Below, piece by piece: positions 8,357 to 17,649 of a stretch of DNA of 64,000 nt; the stretch's first letter is position 1; every line of letters begins with the position of its first letter. Made by a program: the position numbers and the translations under genes. The stretch covers positions 1-64,000 of the forward strand of contig CACXXT010000006.1 in NCBI GenBank assembly GCA_902771725.1. Reading direction: 5' to 3'. Source of the DNA: an uncultured Bacteroidales bacterium (GTDB taxonomy: Bacteria; Bacteroidota; Bacteroidia; Bacteroidales; Bacteroidaceae). The notes below the pieces were generated by a model, which was not told where the DNA came from, did not search any database, and saw only the letters and a list, made by a program, of their open reading frames with translations.

Positions 8357-11197
8357 TTAGCGGACGAAGACCTTCGTGGTTGCACGGCCGTTGGTGACGA
8401 TGTAGATGCCACGAGGCAAAATCGTGCCGGCCTGGACCTGAGTGCCACTGGCTGTGTAAATGCGGGCTGTGGGATCTGAAGGGAACACGCGTCCCTGCCG
8501 GACTTCTACGAGGAATTGCTGCTGGGGCAAGAAGGGAGCCACGATGCGTGTGGCCGTGGGATCGTGGTCTATGGCTATCCAGCCCAAGAAGTCACCAGTC
8601 TTGTCGGCTGTGTTCTGGCCAGAGGGGATGGTGGCAGTGCCGTCCATCTGTCGGCGAACGCGGAAACCGTAGGTCTCTGTGACATCCTCACCCTGCTCAT
8701 CCTGTACTGTGCGGGTGAGGTCGGAATTTTTGCGGAATACGCTGGTGAAGTCGAGGTTGTGGGTCTGGGTGGCTGCGAGGACATATGGTTCGCGCAAATA
8801 GATGGTGTCTCCAGCCTGATCGGTGAAAGTGCATGAGATGAAAGAGGCACCTCCAATGGGTTCCTTACTATGTCCGGCGTGAATGCGCATACCAGTGGTC
8901 CCGAGTTTGGCAGATCCTGGTGCCATGGCGATGTAGAAAGTGTACTGCTGGCGCGGCTTTGTCTTCATCGTGGATTGTTGTATAATCTTCATTTTGAAGC
9001 CCTTGTTCGTTACCTCAAGGAGACGTGGCGCTGCAGGGTGAGCTGTCTCTGCACTAACGTTCTGGGGAATGACAACGGGGGTGACTCCCTCGGCGAAAGG
9101 CTCACGGAAGAGGACTTCGATAGTGTCGCCTTGGCTCATGGTGGCACGAATGCCAGACTTATTCGTGTAGGCGCAGGTATCGACTATGACACGCAGACCT
9201 TCCCATTCGTAGGCCCCAGGCTGAATGACAAAGTAGTCCGTGGTTTCTGTGTTCTTAAAATTCAAGGCCGTTCCCAGCGTCCAAGGTTCAAAGTTAAAGG
9301 TGAAATTGTCCTTGGCAATAGAGCTGACGTGGTTGAAGATGCCATTGGCAGTATTCTTGTTAGTAGCGATGCCGGTGATGACAACGGGGAAGTCTTCCTG
9401 GGCTGCAAAGAATATGGAGGAGGGCTCACTGTTGTTTGCTTCGATGTGTCCGGCCATGATGTCGCCGTAGGTTGTGGCTACACCAATGAATATGCTGGTT
9501 ATATTGCTGTAGCGTGTCTTGCCGTCGGCGTCGTTGCAGAGAAGTCGGAATTCATTGAGGCCAGGGCTTGCGTTGCGGTCGAGTGTGGCGGTGGCAGTGC
9601 GCGCGAGCTGTTCACTATAAGCGAGGGTGTCGATACTTTTCCAGGTGCCTCCAGCTGTACGATGCTGGAGAACGGTCAGGTCGGTCAGGTCGTAGTTCTG
9701 GTTTGTCCACGTGAACTTGCATGCACCAGTTCTGGCTGTGTAGGTTGCTGCGAGGTCGCTGACGGTGTAGAAAGGTGGTGTCTTGGGGACGTAGTTACCA
9801 AAGCCTGTGTAACCGGGACCTTTTGTCTTCATGGTGGCAAAGTACTCGCCGGTGGGTGTTAGTTTGCCGTCGCGGTAGATTTTGGAGCAGTTCCGTTCGC
9901 CGTTCCAGTAGAAATAGCGCTCGCAGGCATTGTTGTTGTTCAGGTTGTCCAGAATGCGGCTAACGACAGTCTTGTTCAGCTGTAGGTCGGCTGCGGTGGG
10001 GTTGTCCAGGCTGGAGGCTTCCTTGAAGATTCCGCTGCCTCCGCTCCAGGAGGCGCCCCACACCCATTCGGTGATCCACACGGGTCGCTTGAATGTCTGT
10101 GCCCAGTTATTGACATTGGTGGTGAAGGCGCTTTCATTCCAATAGCCATGGAGGTCGATGATATCGCATCGCCATCCTCGCTTGTCGATTTCGTTGAGGA
10201 AATCGGCGAGAAAGCCAGTGGCGTTCCAGTAGTCGCTGCCGTCCCATGACGACGGTGTGCAGAGGCGCATTCCGGTGCGCATAAGGTCTTGCCAGTTGCC
10301 CAGAATCTGTTCCATGGTCCAAGTTCCGTGGTCAGATTGGTTGCGTGGTTCGTTGTTGGTCTTAAGGTGGCAGGAATAGGTTGCCTGTCCGCATTCTTTA
10401 GGTGACGGCCAGCTTTCGTCGATTCGGTGGGGTACGACTTCCACATCGGGCAACATACTTCTGCCGGGTCCCCAGGTGAAGGAGGTCTGAGCGTTGAGTT
10501 TGGCGAGGACGTTTTCATCGAGGAGGTCTGCAACGCCAACCTTGCTGGTGTTCTGCCATCGGAAGACGCGGTAGGAGGAGATGCGCTGGTCCATAAGGGT
10601 GGGCAGACTGTTGATAATTAGGTCGGCTTTGTCGGCAATGAAACAGCGGCTGTAGCCGTAGCCTCCACTGCGGAGGGAGAAGGTGACCATGTAGCCACGC
10701 TTGAGGGTGAAGCTGCGGATTTTATTGTTCATCTTGGCAGCTGTGAGGGTGTTCATGTAACCACCTGTGTTCTCGAGCCCGAAGAGTTCGCAGGAGTTGC
10801 CTTGCAGGTTCTTCTCATCGAAAACGACAAGGGGGTGGAAGGACGTGGCAGCGGTTCCTTCTTTGCCGTAGGGGAAGAGGATGGCTCCTCGGTCATAAAT
10901 GCGAACCTGGCAATTTTTCTCGCTGGTGGCTTTGGCACCATTGATGGTGATATGGCTTAGCTGCTTGAGAGCAAGGGAAGGCTTGAGGTTGTCGAAGATG
11001 ATGACTGCGTGGTCGAGGTTGGTGATGTCGATGGAACCTCCAGTGGCAAAGGGCGTGGCTGAGGTGATGTGGAAGTCCACGTCGTCGGCAAGTGTGACGG
11101 CTTCCGCGACCTGTTCAACGGTGGTGGATTTGTTGGCCGCCCATGTGCTGATGCTGGCTATGCAGGCAAGGATTATGGGTAGAAAGAGTCGTTTCAT
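8357..11197 (-). CDS. Secreted GH128-like (Asl1-type) glycoside hydrolase with T9SS tail
   Basis: A 946-aa secreted protein. A signal peptide (residues 1-20, ending TWAA) is followed by a beta-rich N-terminal region (about 25-200). The (beta/alpha)8 catalytic core has candidate acid/base Glu283 (in TNNEPRNQ) and nucleophile Glu377 (in WITEWVWG), the pattern expected of clan GH-A and of GH128 endo-beta-1,3-glucanases. Fibronectin-like and beta-sandwich segments follow. The tail (ARIYTASGTQVQ... then GIYIVTNGRATTKVFVR) resembles a Prevotella T9SS sorting domain, which predicts export by type IX secretion. It sits 45 nt after the GH43-like gene on the same strand. Exact substrate is unknown; beta-1,3-glucan is inferred from the family resemblance only. 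Confidence 0.8.
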   Translation of the reverse strand: MKRLFLPIILACIASISTWAANKSTTVEQVAEAVTLADDVDFHITSATPFATGGSIDITNLDHAVIIFDNLKPSLALKQLSHITINGAKATSEKNCQVRIYDRGAILFPYGKEGTAATSFHPLVVFDEKNLQGNSCELFGLENTGGYMNTLTAAKMNNKIRSFTLKRGYMVTFSLRSGGYGYSRCFIADKADLIINSLPTLMDQRISSYRVFRWQNTSKVGVADLLDENVLAKLNAQTSFTWGPGRSMLPDVEVVPHRIDESWPSPKECGQATYSCHLKTNNEPRNQSDHGTWTMEQILGNWQDLMRTGMRLCTPSSWDGSDYWNATGFLADFLNEIDKRGWRCDIIDLHGYWNESAFTTNVNNWAQTFKRPVWITEWVWGASWSGGSGIFKEASSLDNPTAADLQLNKTVVSRILDNLNNNNACERYFYWNGERNCSKIYRDGKLTPTGEYFATMKTKGPGYTGFGNYVPKTPPFYTVSDLAATYTARTGACKFTWTNQNYDLTDLTVLQHRTAGGTWKSIDTLAYSEQLARTATATLDRNASPGLNEFRLLCNDADGKTRYSNITSIFIGVATTYGDIMAGHIEANNSEPSSIFFAAQEDFPVVITGIATNKNTANGIFNHVSSIAKDNFTFNFEPWTLGTALNFKNTETTDYFVIQPGAYEWEGLRVIVDTCAYTNKSGIRATMSQGDTIEVLFREPFAEGVTPVVIPQNVSAETAHPAAPRLLEVTNKGFKMKIIQQSTMKTKPRQQYTFYIAMAPGSAKLGTTGMRIHAGHSKEPIGGASFISCTFTDQAGDTIYLREPYVLAATQTHNLDFTSVFRKNSDLTRTVQDEQGEDVTETYGFRVRRQMDGTATIPSGQNTADKTGDFLGWIAIDHDPTATRIVAPFLPQQQFLVEVRQGRVFPSDPTARIYTASGTQVQAGTILPRGIYIVTNGRATTKVFVR

Positions 11198-11220
11198 TGG
11201 AGAAAAGGTTTTAAATCGAT

Positions 11221-11256
11221 ATACCGTTAAGTCGTTATATCGTTATTTCGTATTGG
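11221..11256. repeat. Degenerate 8-bp tandem repeat (CGTTAnnT) between the GH43 and GH128 genes
   Basis: Units CGTTAAGT (11225-11232), CGTTATAT (11233-11240), CGTTATTT (11241-11248) and a weaker CGTATTGG (11249-11256). The stop codon of the GH43 gene (complement of 11243-11245) lies inside the third unit. Confidence 0.7.
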
Positions 11257-12226
11257 GGAACGCTTTTTGGATACGCTTGAGCTCCTTCGCCGTGATAGCG
11301 ATGACGGTGCCATGACGCGGTGTGAAGTTGCCCTCCGTCTTAGTGTCCTGGACACGATGGAAGGTGCGGAGGTTGTCGGTGCTCTTACAGAATTGGTAGT
11401 GGCCACTGGTGTAGCAGTCGTACATTAGAACCCAGTTGCCGTCGTGGAGACGGAAAACGCCAGAACCCTCAACGGCTTTGTTGGTGTCTTGGCACCATCC
11501 TGGCTGCAGCTCCCAGGTGCGTCCGTCATAGAAGTCGCGGGCGATGAACTGCTTAATGCCTTTTTCGCGTTGACCTTCGGTCTTGAAGAAGATATGGTAG
11601 AGCCCCTCATCATCCTGAACGATATCTGTGTCAATGCTGGCGTTGCGCATGTCGAAAAGGAGCTGTGGTTCACCGATGAAGTCGCTGAAATCTTTATTGG
11701 CATAAGCCCAGTAGACACGGTCATAAGGGCATGAACCATCGTCGGTGAGGATGGAGAAATAGACGATGTAGCGTTTGGTGCGTGGGTCGTAGATTGTCTG
11801 GGGTGCCCATACGCGTGTGACGTGTTCGAACATAGTACCTTTGTAACGGTCGGGGAAATGAATTGTGTGGTGTTCCCATTTTACAAGATCCTTAGAGCGC
11901 ATGAGTACCATGCCGCGGTTGCTGGCCCAACCCAGACTGGATTTCATGTCGGTGACGACCATGTAGAAATATCCGTCGTGTCCACGGAGAATGTGAGGGT
12001 CGCGGACACAGCCTGTACGTGCAATGTCGGCACTGGCAATGATTGGCTGGCCATCGTTGAGCGGGGTGTAGTTCCAGCCATCTTCAGAGATGGCATAGCA
12101 AATCTGCTCTTTCTCGGGAGCGTTGCCGGTGAAGTACGTGAAGAGGTAAGCACAGGTCTTCTGTGCGCTGGCGATGTTGGCCACAGCAAGTGCGGCAAAG
12201 AGGGCAAATGACTTTCTGAAATTCAT
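11243..12226 (-). CDS. Secreted GH43-like five-bladed beta-propeller glycosidase
   Basis: A 327-aa protein with a signal peptide (ending ANIASA|Q) and a five-bladed propeller of the GH43/GH117 type. The three catalytic acids expected of GH43 have good candidates: Asp76 in VRDPHIL (general base), Asp199 in ASIDTDIVQDDEG (pKa modulator) and Glu253 in AVEGSGVFRL (acid). GH43 enzymes cleave alpha-L-arabinofuranosides, beta-xylosides or galactosides; the subfamily cannot be fixed by eye. It is the first of the two hydrolase genes here, with the GH128-like gene 45 nt downstream. Residual uncertainty is about substrate, not fold. Confidence 0.82.
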   Translation of the reverse strand: MNFRKSFALFAALAVANIASAQKTCAYLFTYFTGNAPEKEQICYAISEDGWNYTPLNDGQPIIASADIARTGCVRDPHILRGHDGYFYMVVTDMKSSLGWASNRGMVLMRSKDLVKWEHHTIHFPDRYKGTMFEHVTRVWAPQTIYDPRTKRYIVYFSILTDDGSCPYDRVYWAYANKDFSDFIGEPQLLFDMRNASIDTDIVQDDEGLYHIFFKTEGQREKGIKQFIARDFYDGRTWELQPGWCQDTNKAVEGSGVFRLHDGNWVLMYDCYTSGHYQFCKSTDNLRTFHRVQDTKTEGNFTPRHGTVIAITAKELKRIQKAFPNTK

Positions 12227-12257
12227 AATATGTGGTATTTAAAGTATATTTAGCGGA

Positions 12258-12265
12258 CAAATGTA
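12258..12265 (-). promoter_or_regulatory. Possible Bacteroidota -7 element for the GH43-GH128 unit
   Basis: The complement reads TACATTTG (TAnnTTTG type), 32 nt upstream of the GH43 ATG. No convincing TTTG -33 box lies at the usual 19-20 nt spacing, so this is weak. Confidence 0.3.
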
Positions 12266-12347
12266 GCTAAAATTTCGGAGGGGCGAGCGCAGGGGCGTGT
12301 AATATTAAGGTTATTTAACAGCATCTGTGTGAAAACCGTCTTCCATG

Positions 12348-14309
12348 CTACTTCTTCCGCTTCTTGTGGCGTCGTAATTTGGCTGCAATGTCCCAGTGAA
12401 GCTGTGCTTCTTCGTGGCGTCCTTCGCGGTCGAGCGCGTCGCCGAGTCGCTGCTGTGCAGCCTCGAAGTCAGGACAGAGTGCGATCGCTTTCTCATAGTT
12501 GCGGAGGGCAGCTGCGTTGTTCTGGAAGTCGGTGATGCAATCGTTGCCCATGAGGTAGTATTCCTCAGCAAACTGTCGTAGGGTCTTGCTGCGCTTCTTC
12601 AGCTGTTTGCGTAAAGCCTCGTTCTCCGCCTCGAGTGCTCCGATGGCAGCGAGCTTGCGCCGAATAAACCGTTTTGCGAGTGGGGACTCGATATCGTAGC
12701 GGGCGTGTATGGCGGTGAAGAAGTGTCGGATGAAATCATCCCAGCGCCGCTCATCGAAAGCATGAACCGTTTCTGTGTACTCGATGTCGGCCTTGGCGCC
12801 CTGCATGGCGCGGTCCAGTGCTTGGGGATTGTTGAAGTGGGCGGCGAAGTTGACAATTTCGGGTCGCACGAAGACGTCGGAGCGGCTGACCGGGCGAGAG
12901 AGCGTAATTCCTTCGAGGGAAGTGCAACGGCTGAGGGCTACGTAGGCTTGTCCACCGGCAAAGGTGCCTGTGCCGAAGTCAATGGTGACTCGCTGGAAAG
13001 TGAGGCCCTGGCTCTTGTGAATGGTGATGGCCCAGGCCAGACGGATGGGGAACTGGGTAAAGGTGCCGAGTTCCTCTTCTTCGATTTTCTTCTCGCGCTC
13101 ATTGTAGGTGTAGCGGACGTTAGACCACATGGCTTCCTCGACAAGTACTTCTTTGCCTTCTTCGGTGATAACGACCAGTCCGTAAGGTTCCTCGCTGAAG
13201 GCTATAATCGTGCCGAGGGTGCCGTTGACCCACTGTTTTTCCTGGTCGTTCTTGACAAAGATGATTTGAGCACCCAATTTGATTTCGAGATCCAGCAAGG
13301 TGGGGAGGGAACTTGACGGGAAATCGCCTTGGATGCGACCATGCAGAATGACGGAAGTTCCTTCTATGCGCCCGAGTTCATTAGTGTTGATGAAGTCCAC
13401 GTCATCGCGGCGAGTGCAGAGGGTGATGCCGAGATGGGTGGGGAGGGGGGAATCGGCGCTAATAAGCGCCGCACCCAACCCTAAAGGTTGCGGGGAGGAG
13501 GTGTTGGAATCCATGGAGGAGGTGATGGAATCCTTGGAGGAGGAGCCGGAAGAAGATAGGGAGAGAGGGTGGAAAGGCGAAGTGGGGGAGGATGTGTGGG
13601 GATTTTGGCTGAGGACGCGAGAGTTGAGGAGAGAGAGATCTGCAGGGGAGAAGCGGTTGGTGCGTATTCGGTCGAGGACGGCAATGAACTGAGAATCCTG
13701 CTGGCGGTAGACCTTGGTGAGCTCGATGCTGACAAGTTCCATCTGGCGGAATACATGAGCTGAGAAGAAGAAGGGTGAGGGGTAGAAGCGGGAAAGAATG
13801 TCGCGCTCGTCGGATTTCACCACGGGTTCCAACTGGTAGACGTCGCCGATGAGCAGTAGCTGTTTGCCTCCAAAAGGCTGGCGGAAGTTGTGGGTGTAGG
13901 TGCGCAGGATGCGGTCGATGAAGTCAATAATGTCTGCGCGCACCATAGAGATCTCGTCGATGATGATGAGCTCCAGGCTCTGCAGGAGTTTGATGTGGTC
14001 TTTTCCGTATTTAAGGAACTCGCGGATGCGCCGGCCGGCATAGCGTGAGTCGTCTGGTGCCAAGGGATGAAAGGGTAGCTTGAAAAAGCTGTGGAGCGTG
14101 ACCCCGCCTGCGTTGATGGCGGCAATGCCCGTAGGTGCGAGGACTACGCACTTCTTCCTCGTATTCTCTTTTACATAGCGCAGGAAGGTGCTCTTGCCCG
14201 TGCCGGCCTTGCCGGTGAGGAAGAGGGAGTGGTGAGTGTAGCGGATGAGGTTCAGTGCCGCTTGAAACTCGGGTGTGCTGGTGTCTATGTAAGCAGGGGC
14301 AGAGGTCAT
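12348..14309 (-). CDS. PIF1-like superfamily 1 DNA helicase with C-terminal TPR-like tail
   Basis: A 653-aa ATPase. It shows Walker A GKAGTGKST (residues 33-41), Walker B IIIDEISMV, motif III LLLIGDVYQLEPV, and the C-terminal HKSQGLTFQRVTID and AYVALSRCTSLEGI motifs of PIF1/RecD-type 5'-3' helicases. Residues about 236-291 are a Ser/Pro/Thr-rich insertion not expected in the family; it carries the palindromic element described separately. The last 90 residues (YYLMGNDCITDFQ... then NYEKAIALCPDFEAAQQRLGDAL) look like TPR repeats, ending in a basic KRKK. The start overlaps the PBP1A stop by 4 nt, so translation is probably coupled. Likely role: genome maintenance; the partner bound by the tail is unknown. 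Confidence 0.9.
   Translation of the reverse strand: MTSAPAYIDTSTPEFQAALNLIRYTHHSLFLTGKAGTGKSTFLRYVKENTRKKCVVLAPTGIAAINAGGVTLHSFFKLPFHPLAPDDSRYAGRRIREFLKYGKDHIKLLQSLELIIIDEISMVRADIIDFIDRILRTYTHNFRQPFGGKQLLLIGDVYQLEPVVKSDERDILSRFYPSPFFFSAHVFRQMELVSIELTKVYRQQDSQFIAVLDRIRTNRFSPADLSLLNSRVLSQNPHTSSPTSPFHPLSLSSSGSSSKDSITSSMDSNTSSPQPLGLGAALISADSPLPTHLGITLCTRRDDVDFINTNELGRIEGTSVILHGRIQGDFPSSSLPTLLDLEIKLGAQIIFVKNDQEKQWVNGTLGTIIAFSEEPYGLVVITEEGKEVLVEEAMWSNVRYTYNEREKKIEEEELGTFTQFPIRLAWAITIHKSQGLTFQRVTIDFGTGTFAGGQAYVALSRCTSLEGITLSRPVSRSDVFVRPEIVNFAAHFNNPQALDRAMQGAKADIEYTETVHAFDERRWDDFIRHFFTAIHARYDIESPLAKRFIRRKLAAIGALEAENEALRKQLKKRSKTLRQFAEEYYLMGNDCITDFQNNAAALRNYEKAIALCPDFEAAQQRLGDALDREGRHEEAQLHWDIAAKLRRHKKRKK
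13441..13500. repeat. Palindromic repeat element inserted in the helicase gene
   Basis: A perfect 7-bp stem CGGCGCT (13454-13460), loop AATA, AGCGCCG (13465-13471), followed by GCACCCAACC and a second small stem CAACC (13476-13480)/GGTTG (13486-13490). It is read through in frame as residues about 274-286 of the helicase. The same architecture occurs in aroE at 31759-31788. Confidence 0.75.
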
Positions 14310-16723
14310 TGGAGAGTGTCGTTGTCGAACTCGAGAGGGGGCACTTCGTCGTCGTCGGGAAGTGTTGCCTCCTCCATCGCGTTTTCTTCAAGGGGGAAGC
14401 CCTCGAGAGCGAGGGAGTCAGCTTCGAGTGTGTCGGCAGGGAATATGGTGGCAGCGCACTCATATTCCTGAGGCAGTACTCCAGTTGGCGGGGCGGGAAA
14501 TTTAGAGTGGTAACGTGAGAAACGCGGATCCTGCAAGGTACGGGCAATGAACTTTCCGAATATGGGGAGTGCCGTGCGGCTGCCTTGGCCTAATTGTCCA
14601 GTGCGGAAATGAATGCTCCGGTACTCGCCGCCGACCCATCCTCCGGCCACCAGCTTGGGGGTAACACCCACGAACCATGCGTCGGAGTGGTTGTTGGAGG
14701 TTCCGGTCTTTCCGCCGAACTCAGCCTTGTTCAGGACGGGGTGGATGTATTGCCAGAGGGCGGCTGTGGTACCTCCCGGTTGTGTCAGGCCTCCCCGCAA
14801 CAATTGTTCCATAAAATAGGCTGTACGCTCAGAGATTGCATGCTGCTTGTCGGGCTTGGCTTGGTAAAGGAGGTTACCGTCGCGATCCTCGATACGGAGA
14901 ACGAGAATGGGATCATTGTAGTTGCCGCGATCAATGACGGTGCAGTAGCTGTTGACGAGGTCGAGCAGACAGACGTCGCTGGCGCCCAGTGAGAGTGAAG
15001 GCACAGGCTCAAGTTCTGAATGGATGCCCATTCGATGCGCTGTTTTTATGATATCGCGAATGCCTACTTCGTAGCCGAGTTTGACGGCAATGCTGTTGAC
15101 GCTCTGAGCGAAGGCCAGCTTCAGCGTCATGTTGGCTCCGGAGAAAGTTCCGTTGGCGTTGTGCGGTGCCCAGGTTTTGGGCTTGCCGGCAATGGTGTCG
15201 ACGTACGCAGTCCAGGCGTCAAGACGGCGGTCGCAGGGGTTCAGTCCCTTGTTCATCGCTTCGGCGTAGACGAAGAGCTTGAAAGTACTGCCCGGCTGTC
15301 GCATAGCGGTGACTTTGTCGTATTTCCACGAGTCGAAGTCAATGTCGCCCACCCAAGCCTTGACGTGGCGTGTGTCCGGCTCGATGGCCACAAAACCGCA
15401 GTGGAGGATGCTGACCATGTAGCGGATGGAGTCCATCGTGGAAATCTCTCGATAGATGGGACCGTCATAGCTGAAGAGCTGGACGCGATGTGGCTGGTTG
15501 AGATAGAAATTGATACTGTCCGGCTGGTCAGGAAAATGTTTGCTTAAATATTTATAGTAAGAAGTTTTCTTGGCGAGGTCTTCAATGAAGTTCGGTATTT
15601 CGCGATGAAACTGGTCCTGCCAGGGGTTCTGGCCGCGCCAGTGTTCGTCGAAGCGCTGCTGGAGCACTCTCATCTGTTCTAAGGCAGCCTGCTCGGCATA
15701 CTCCTGCAGGCGGGAGTCGAGGGAGCAGTAGATGCGTAGTCCGTCGGCGTAGAGATCCAGGCGTTCGTTGTTATTGCCGTTGATGAGCCCGCGGTCACAA
15801 AGGTCGTCGATGTACTCCTGAAGCTGGGTGCGGAAGTATGGTGCCAGTCCGTCGTAGCTGCTCTCCTCGATGTGGTCTACGCAACGCGTCGGCAGTGCTT
15901 GCAGGGAATCAAGTTGCTGGGATGTGGCTTTGTGCCCGTCGAGAATCAGCCCTCCGTGGTTATAGAGATTCTGCAGTACGATGTTGCGCCGATGTTTGGA
16001 TGCTTCAGGATGCAGGCGTGGGTTATAGGTGCTGGTGGCTTTGAGGAGTCCTACAAGGGTAGCAGCTTCGAGGTAGTTCAGGCTGTCCGGTGTTGTTCCG
16101 AAATAGGTTCGGGCGGCAGTCTTGATGCCAAAGCTGTTGCTGCCGAAGTCCACTGTGTTGAGGTACATCGTCAGGATGTCCTCCTTGGAGAAGGCTGCTT
16201 CGAGTTTGGTCGCAACAATCCATTCCTTAGCTTTCATGACAAGTATTTTCACGCCCGGGATTTTGCCGGTGAGACCTGTGGAGTATTGTGTGCGAACTCG
16301 GAAGAGGTTCTTGGCCAACTGCTGGGTGATGGTACTGGCACCACGCGGATTGCCTTTGGCGATATCCTTCATGGCGGCAAAAAGTCCTGCGATGTCCACG
16401 CCGTGGTGCTTGTAGAAGCGTTCGTCCTCTGTGGCAATGAGGGTCCGGATGACAACGGGGCTTATGTCTTCGTACTTCACAGGGGTACGGTTCTCGCTGA
16501 AGAAACGTCCTAATAGGACGCTGTCGCAGGAGTATATTTCGCTGGCTTCGCTGCTGACGGGAGCCTTGATTTGTCTGTAACTGGGGGAACGTCCGAAAAG
16601 CCATAGAAAGTTTATGTCGACAGCAACGAATAGCAGCACCACCAAAAGGATGATGGTGAGCAGCCAGACGAGTATTTTCTTATACCAGGGTCCGGAATAG
16701 ATGAGATGTATGATTTTCTTCAT
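14306..16723 (-). CDS. Bifunctional penicillin-binding protein 1A (transglycosylase/transpeptidase)
   Basis: An 805-aa class A PBP that polymerises and cross-links peptidoglycan in the periplasm. A cytoplasmic tail and one membrane segment (about 18-38) precede the GT51 domain with catalytic Glu99 ([12 protein letters not shown]) and the [14 protein letters not shown] motif. The transpeptidase has the nucleophile Ser479 (PGSTFK), SVNS as SxN, and KTG at 672-674. The C-terminus is an acidic, low-complexity tail ([15 protein letters not shown]). It lies between miaA (4-nt overlap with its stop) and the helicase (4-nt overlap), so the three are translationally linked. Confidence 0.95.
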   Translation of the reverse strand: MKKIIHLIYSGPWYKKILVWLLTIILLVVLLFVAVDINFLWLFGRSPSYRQIKAPVSSEASEIYSCDSVLLGRFFSENRTPVKYEDISPVVIRTLIATEDERFYKHHGVDIAGLFAAMKDIAKGNPRGASTITQQLAKNLFRVRTQYSTGLTGKIPGVKILVMKAKEWIVATKLEAAFSKEDILTMYLNTVDFGSNSFGIKTAARTYFGTTPDSLNYLEAATLVGLLKATSTYNPRLHPEASKHRRNIVLQNLYNHGGLILDGHKATSQQLDSLQALPTRCVDHIEESSYDGLAPYFRTQLQEYIDDLCDRGLINGNNNERLDLYADGLRIYCSLDSRLQEYAEQAALEQMRVLQQRFDEHWRGQNPWQDQFHREIPNFIEDLAKKTSYYKYLSKHFPDQPDSINFYLNQPHRVQLFSYDGPIYREISTMDSIRYMVSILHCGFVAIEPDTRHVKAWVGDIDFDSWKYDKVTAMRQPGSTFKLFVYAEAMNKGLNPCDRRLDAWTAYVDTIAGKPKTWAPHNANGTFSGANMTLKLAFAQSVNSIAVKLGYEVGIRDIIKTAHRMGIHSELEPVPSLSLGASDVCLLDLVNSYCTVIDRGNYNDPILVLRIEDRDGNLLYQAKPDKQHAISERTAYFMEQLLRGGLTQPGGTTAALWQYIHPVLNKAEFGGKTGTSNNHSDAWFVGVTPKLVAGGWVGGEYRSIHFRTGQLGQGSRTALPIFGKFIARTLQDPRFSRYHSKFPAPPTGVLPQEYECAATIFPADTLEADSLALEGFPLEENAMEEATLPDDDEVPPLEFDNDTLQ

Positions 16724-17649
16724 AGGTCAATCCAGTGGATATCGGGGTCGCGTGAGAACCAGGTCATTTGTTTCTTCGCGTACACGCGCGTGTTCTTTTT
16801 TATACGTTCGACGGCAAAGGGCAGTTCCCAGGTACCGTCGAGGACTTGGAAGAGTTCTTTGTAGCCCACCGTGTTGAGGGCGTTTTCGTTGCGGTAGGGT
16901 AGCATACGGCGTGCCTCGTCGAGGAAACCGTCGGTGATCATTTGGTCCACGCGGCTGTTGATGCGCTGGAAAAGGTCGGCACGCTGGCGCCGCAGTCCAA
17001 TCTTCATGATGTGGAATGGGCGTTGCTTGTGGGTGGCGGTGCGGAAGCTGGTGAAAGTGCGGCCTGTCTGGTAGCACACTTCCAGAGCGTGGAGGATGCG
17101 GCGGGTGTTTCGAAGATCCGCCAGGGCGTAGTATTCAGGATCGAGCAGGCGCAACTCCGCGAGCAAGGGTCGGAGGCCTTCGGTCTCGTAGCGTTGACGC
17201 AATTGCTGGCGCACCTCTGGTTCAATCGTCGGGATGTCGTCAATGCCGCGACAGACAGCGTCGATGTACATCATTGAGCCGCCGCTGAGAAGTAGAATGT
17301 CGTGGGTGCGGAAGAGTTCCTCGCAGAGGGTGAGGACATCCGTTTCGTAGCGGGCTGCACTGTAGTAGTCACTGATGCCGAGTGTGCCGACAAAGTAGTG
17401 GCGGACACGTGCCTGCTGGGCTGTAGTGGGTGCGGCTGTGCCGATGGGGAGGTCGCGGTAGATCTGACGGCTGTCGGCATTGATGATGGGACTGCCGAGT
17501 GCTTCGGCGAGCGAGAGGGCGAGCTCAGTCTTGCCCACGGCGGTGGGTCCGAGAAGTACGAGCAATGTTTTTCCGGCAGGCAAGCTGTCGGACACAATGG
17601 AAAGCAGGGGATTATCCTTCATGGAAGAACCGAGGGAATTATCCTTCAT
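16720..17649 (-). CDS. miaA: tRNA dimethylallyltransferase MiaA
   Basis: Transfers a dimethylallyl group to A37 of tRNAs reading UNN codons. About 309 aa with the P-loop GPTAVGKT (34-41), [20 protein letters not shown] and [18 protein letters not shown], and a C-terminal [18 protein letters not shown], all diagnostic for MiaA. The reading frame is open further upstream, but that part overlaps the preceding gene and has no MiaA character. Two ATGs, at 17649 and 17622, each begin MKDN because a 12-nt stretch is duplicated; the first overlaps the upstream stop by 11 nt and the second starts 17 nt after it. Either may be used. Confidence 0.95.
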   Translation of the reverse strand: MKDNSLGSSMKDNPLLSIVSDSLPAGKTLLVLLGPTAVGKTELALSLAEALGSPIINADSRQIYRDLPIGTAAPTTAQQARVRHYFVGTLGISDYYSAARYETDVLTLCEELFRTHDILLLSGGSMMYIDAVCRGIDDIPTIEPEVRQQLRQRYETEGLRPLLAELRLLDPEYYALADLRNTRRILHALEVCYQTGRTFTSFRTATHKQRPFHIMKIGLRRQRADLFQRINSRVDQMITDGFLDEARRMLPYRNENALNTVGYKELFQVLDGTWELPFAVERIKKNTRVYAKKQMTWFSRDPDIHWIDL

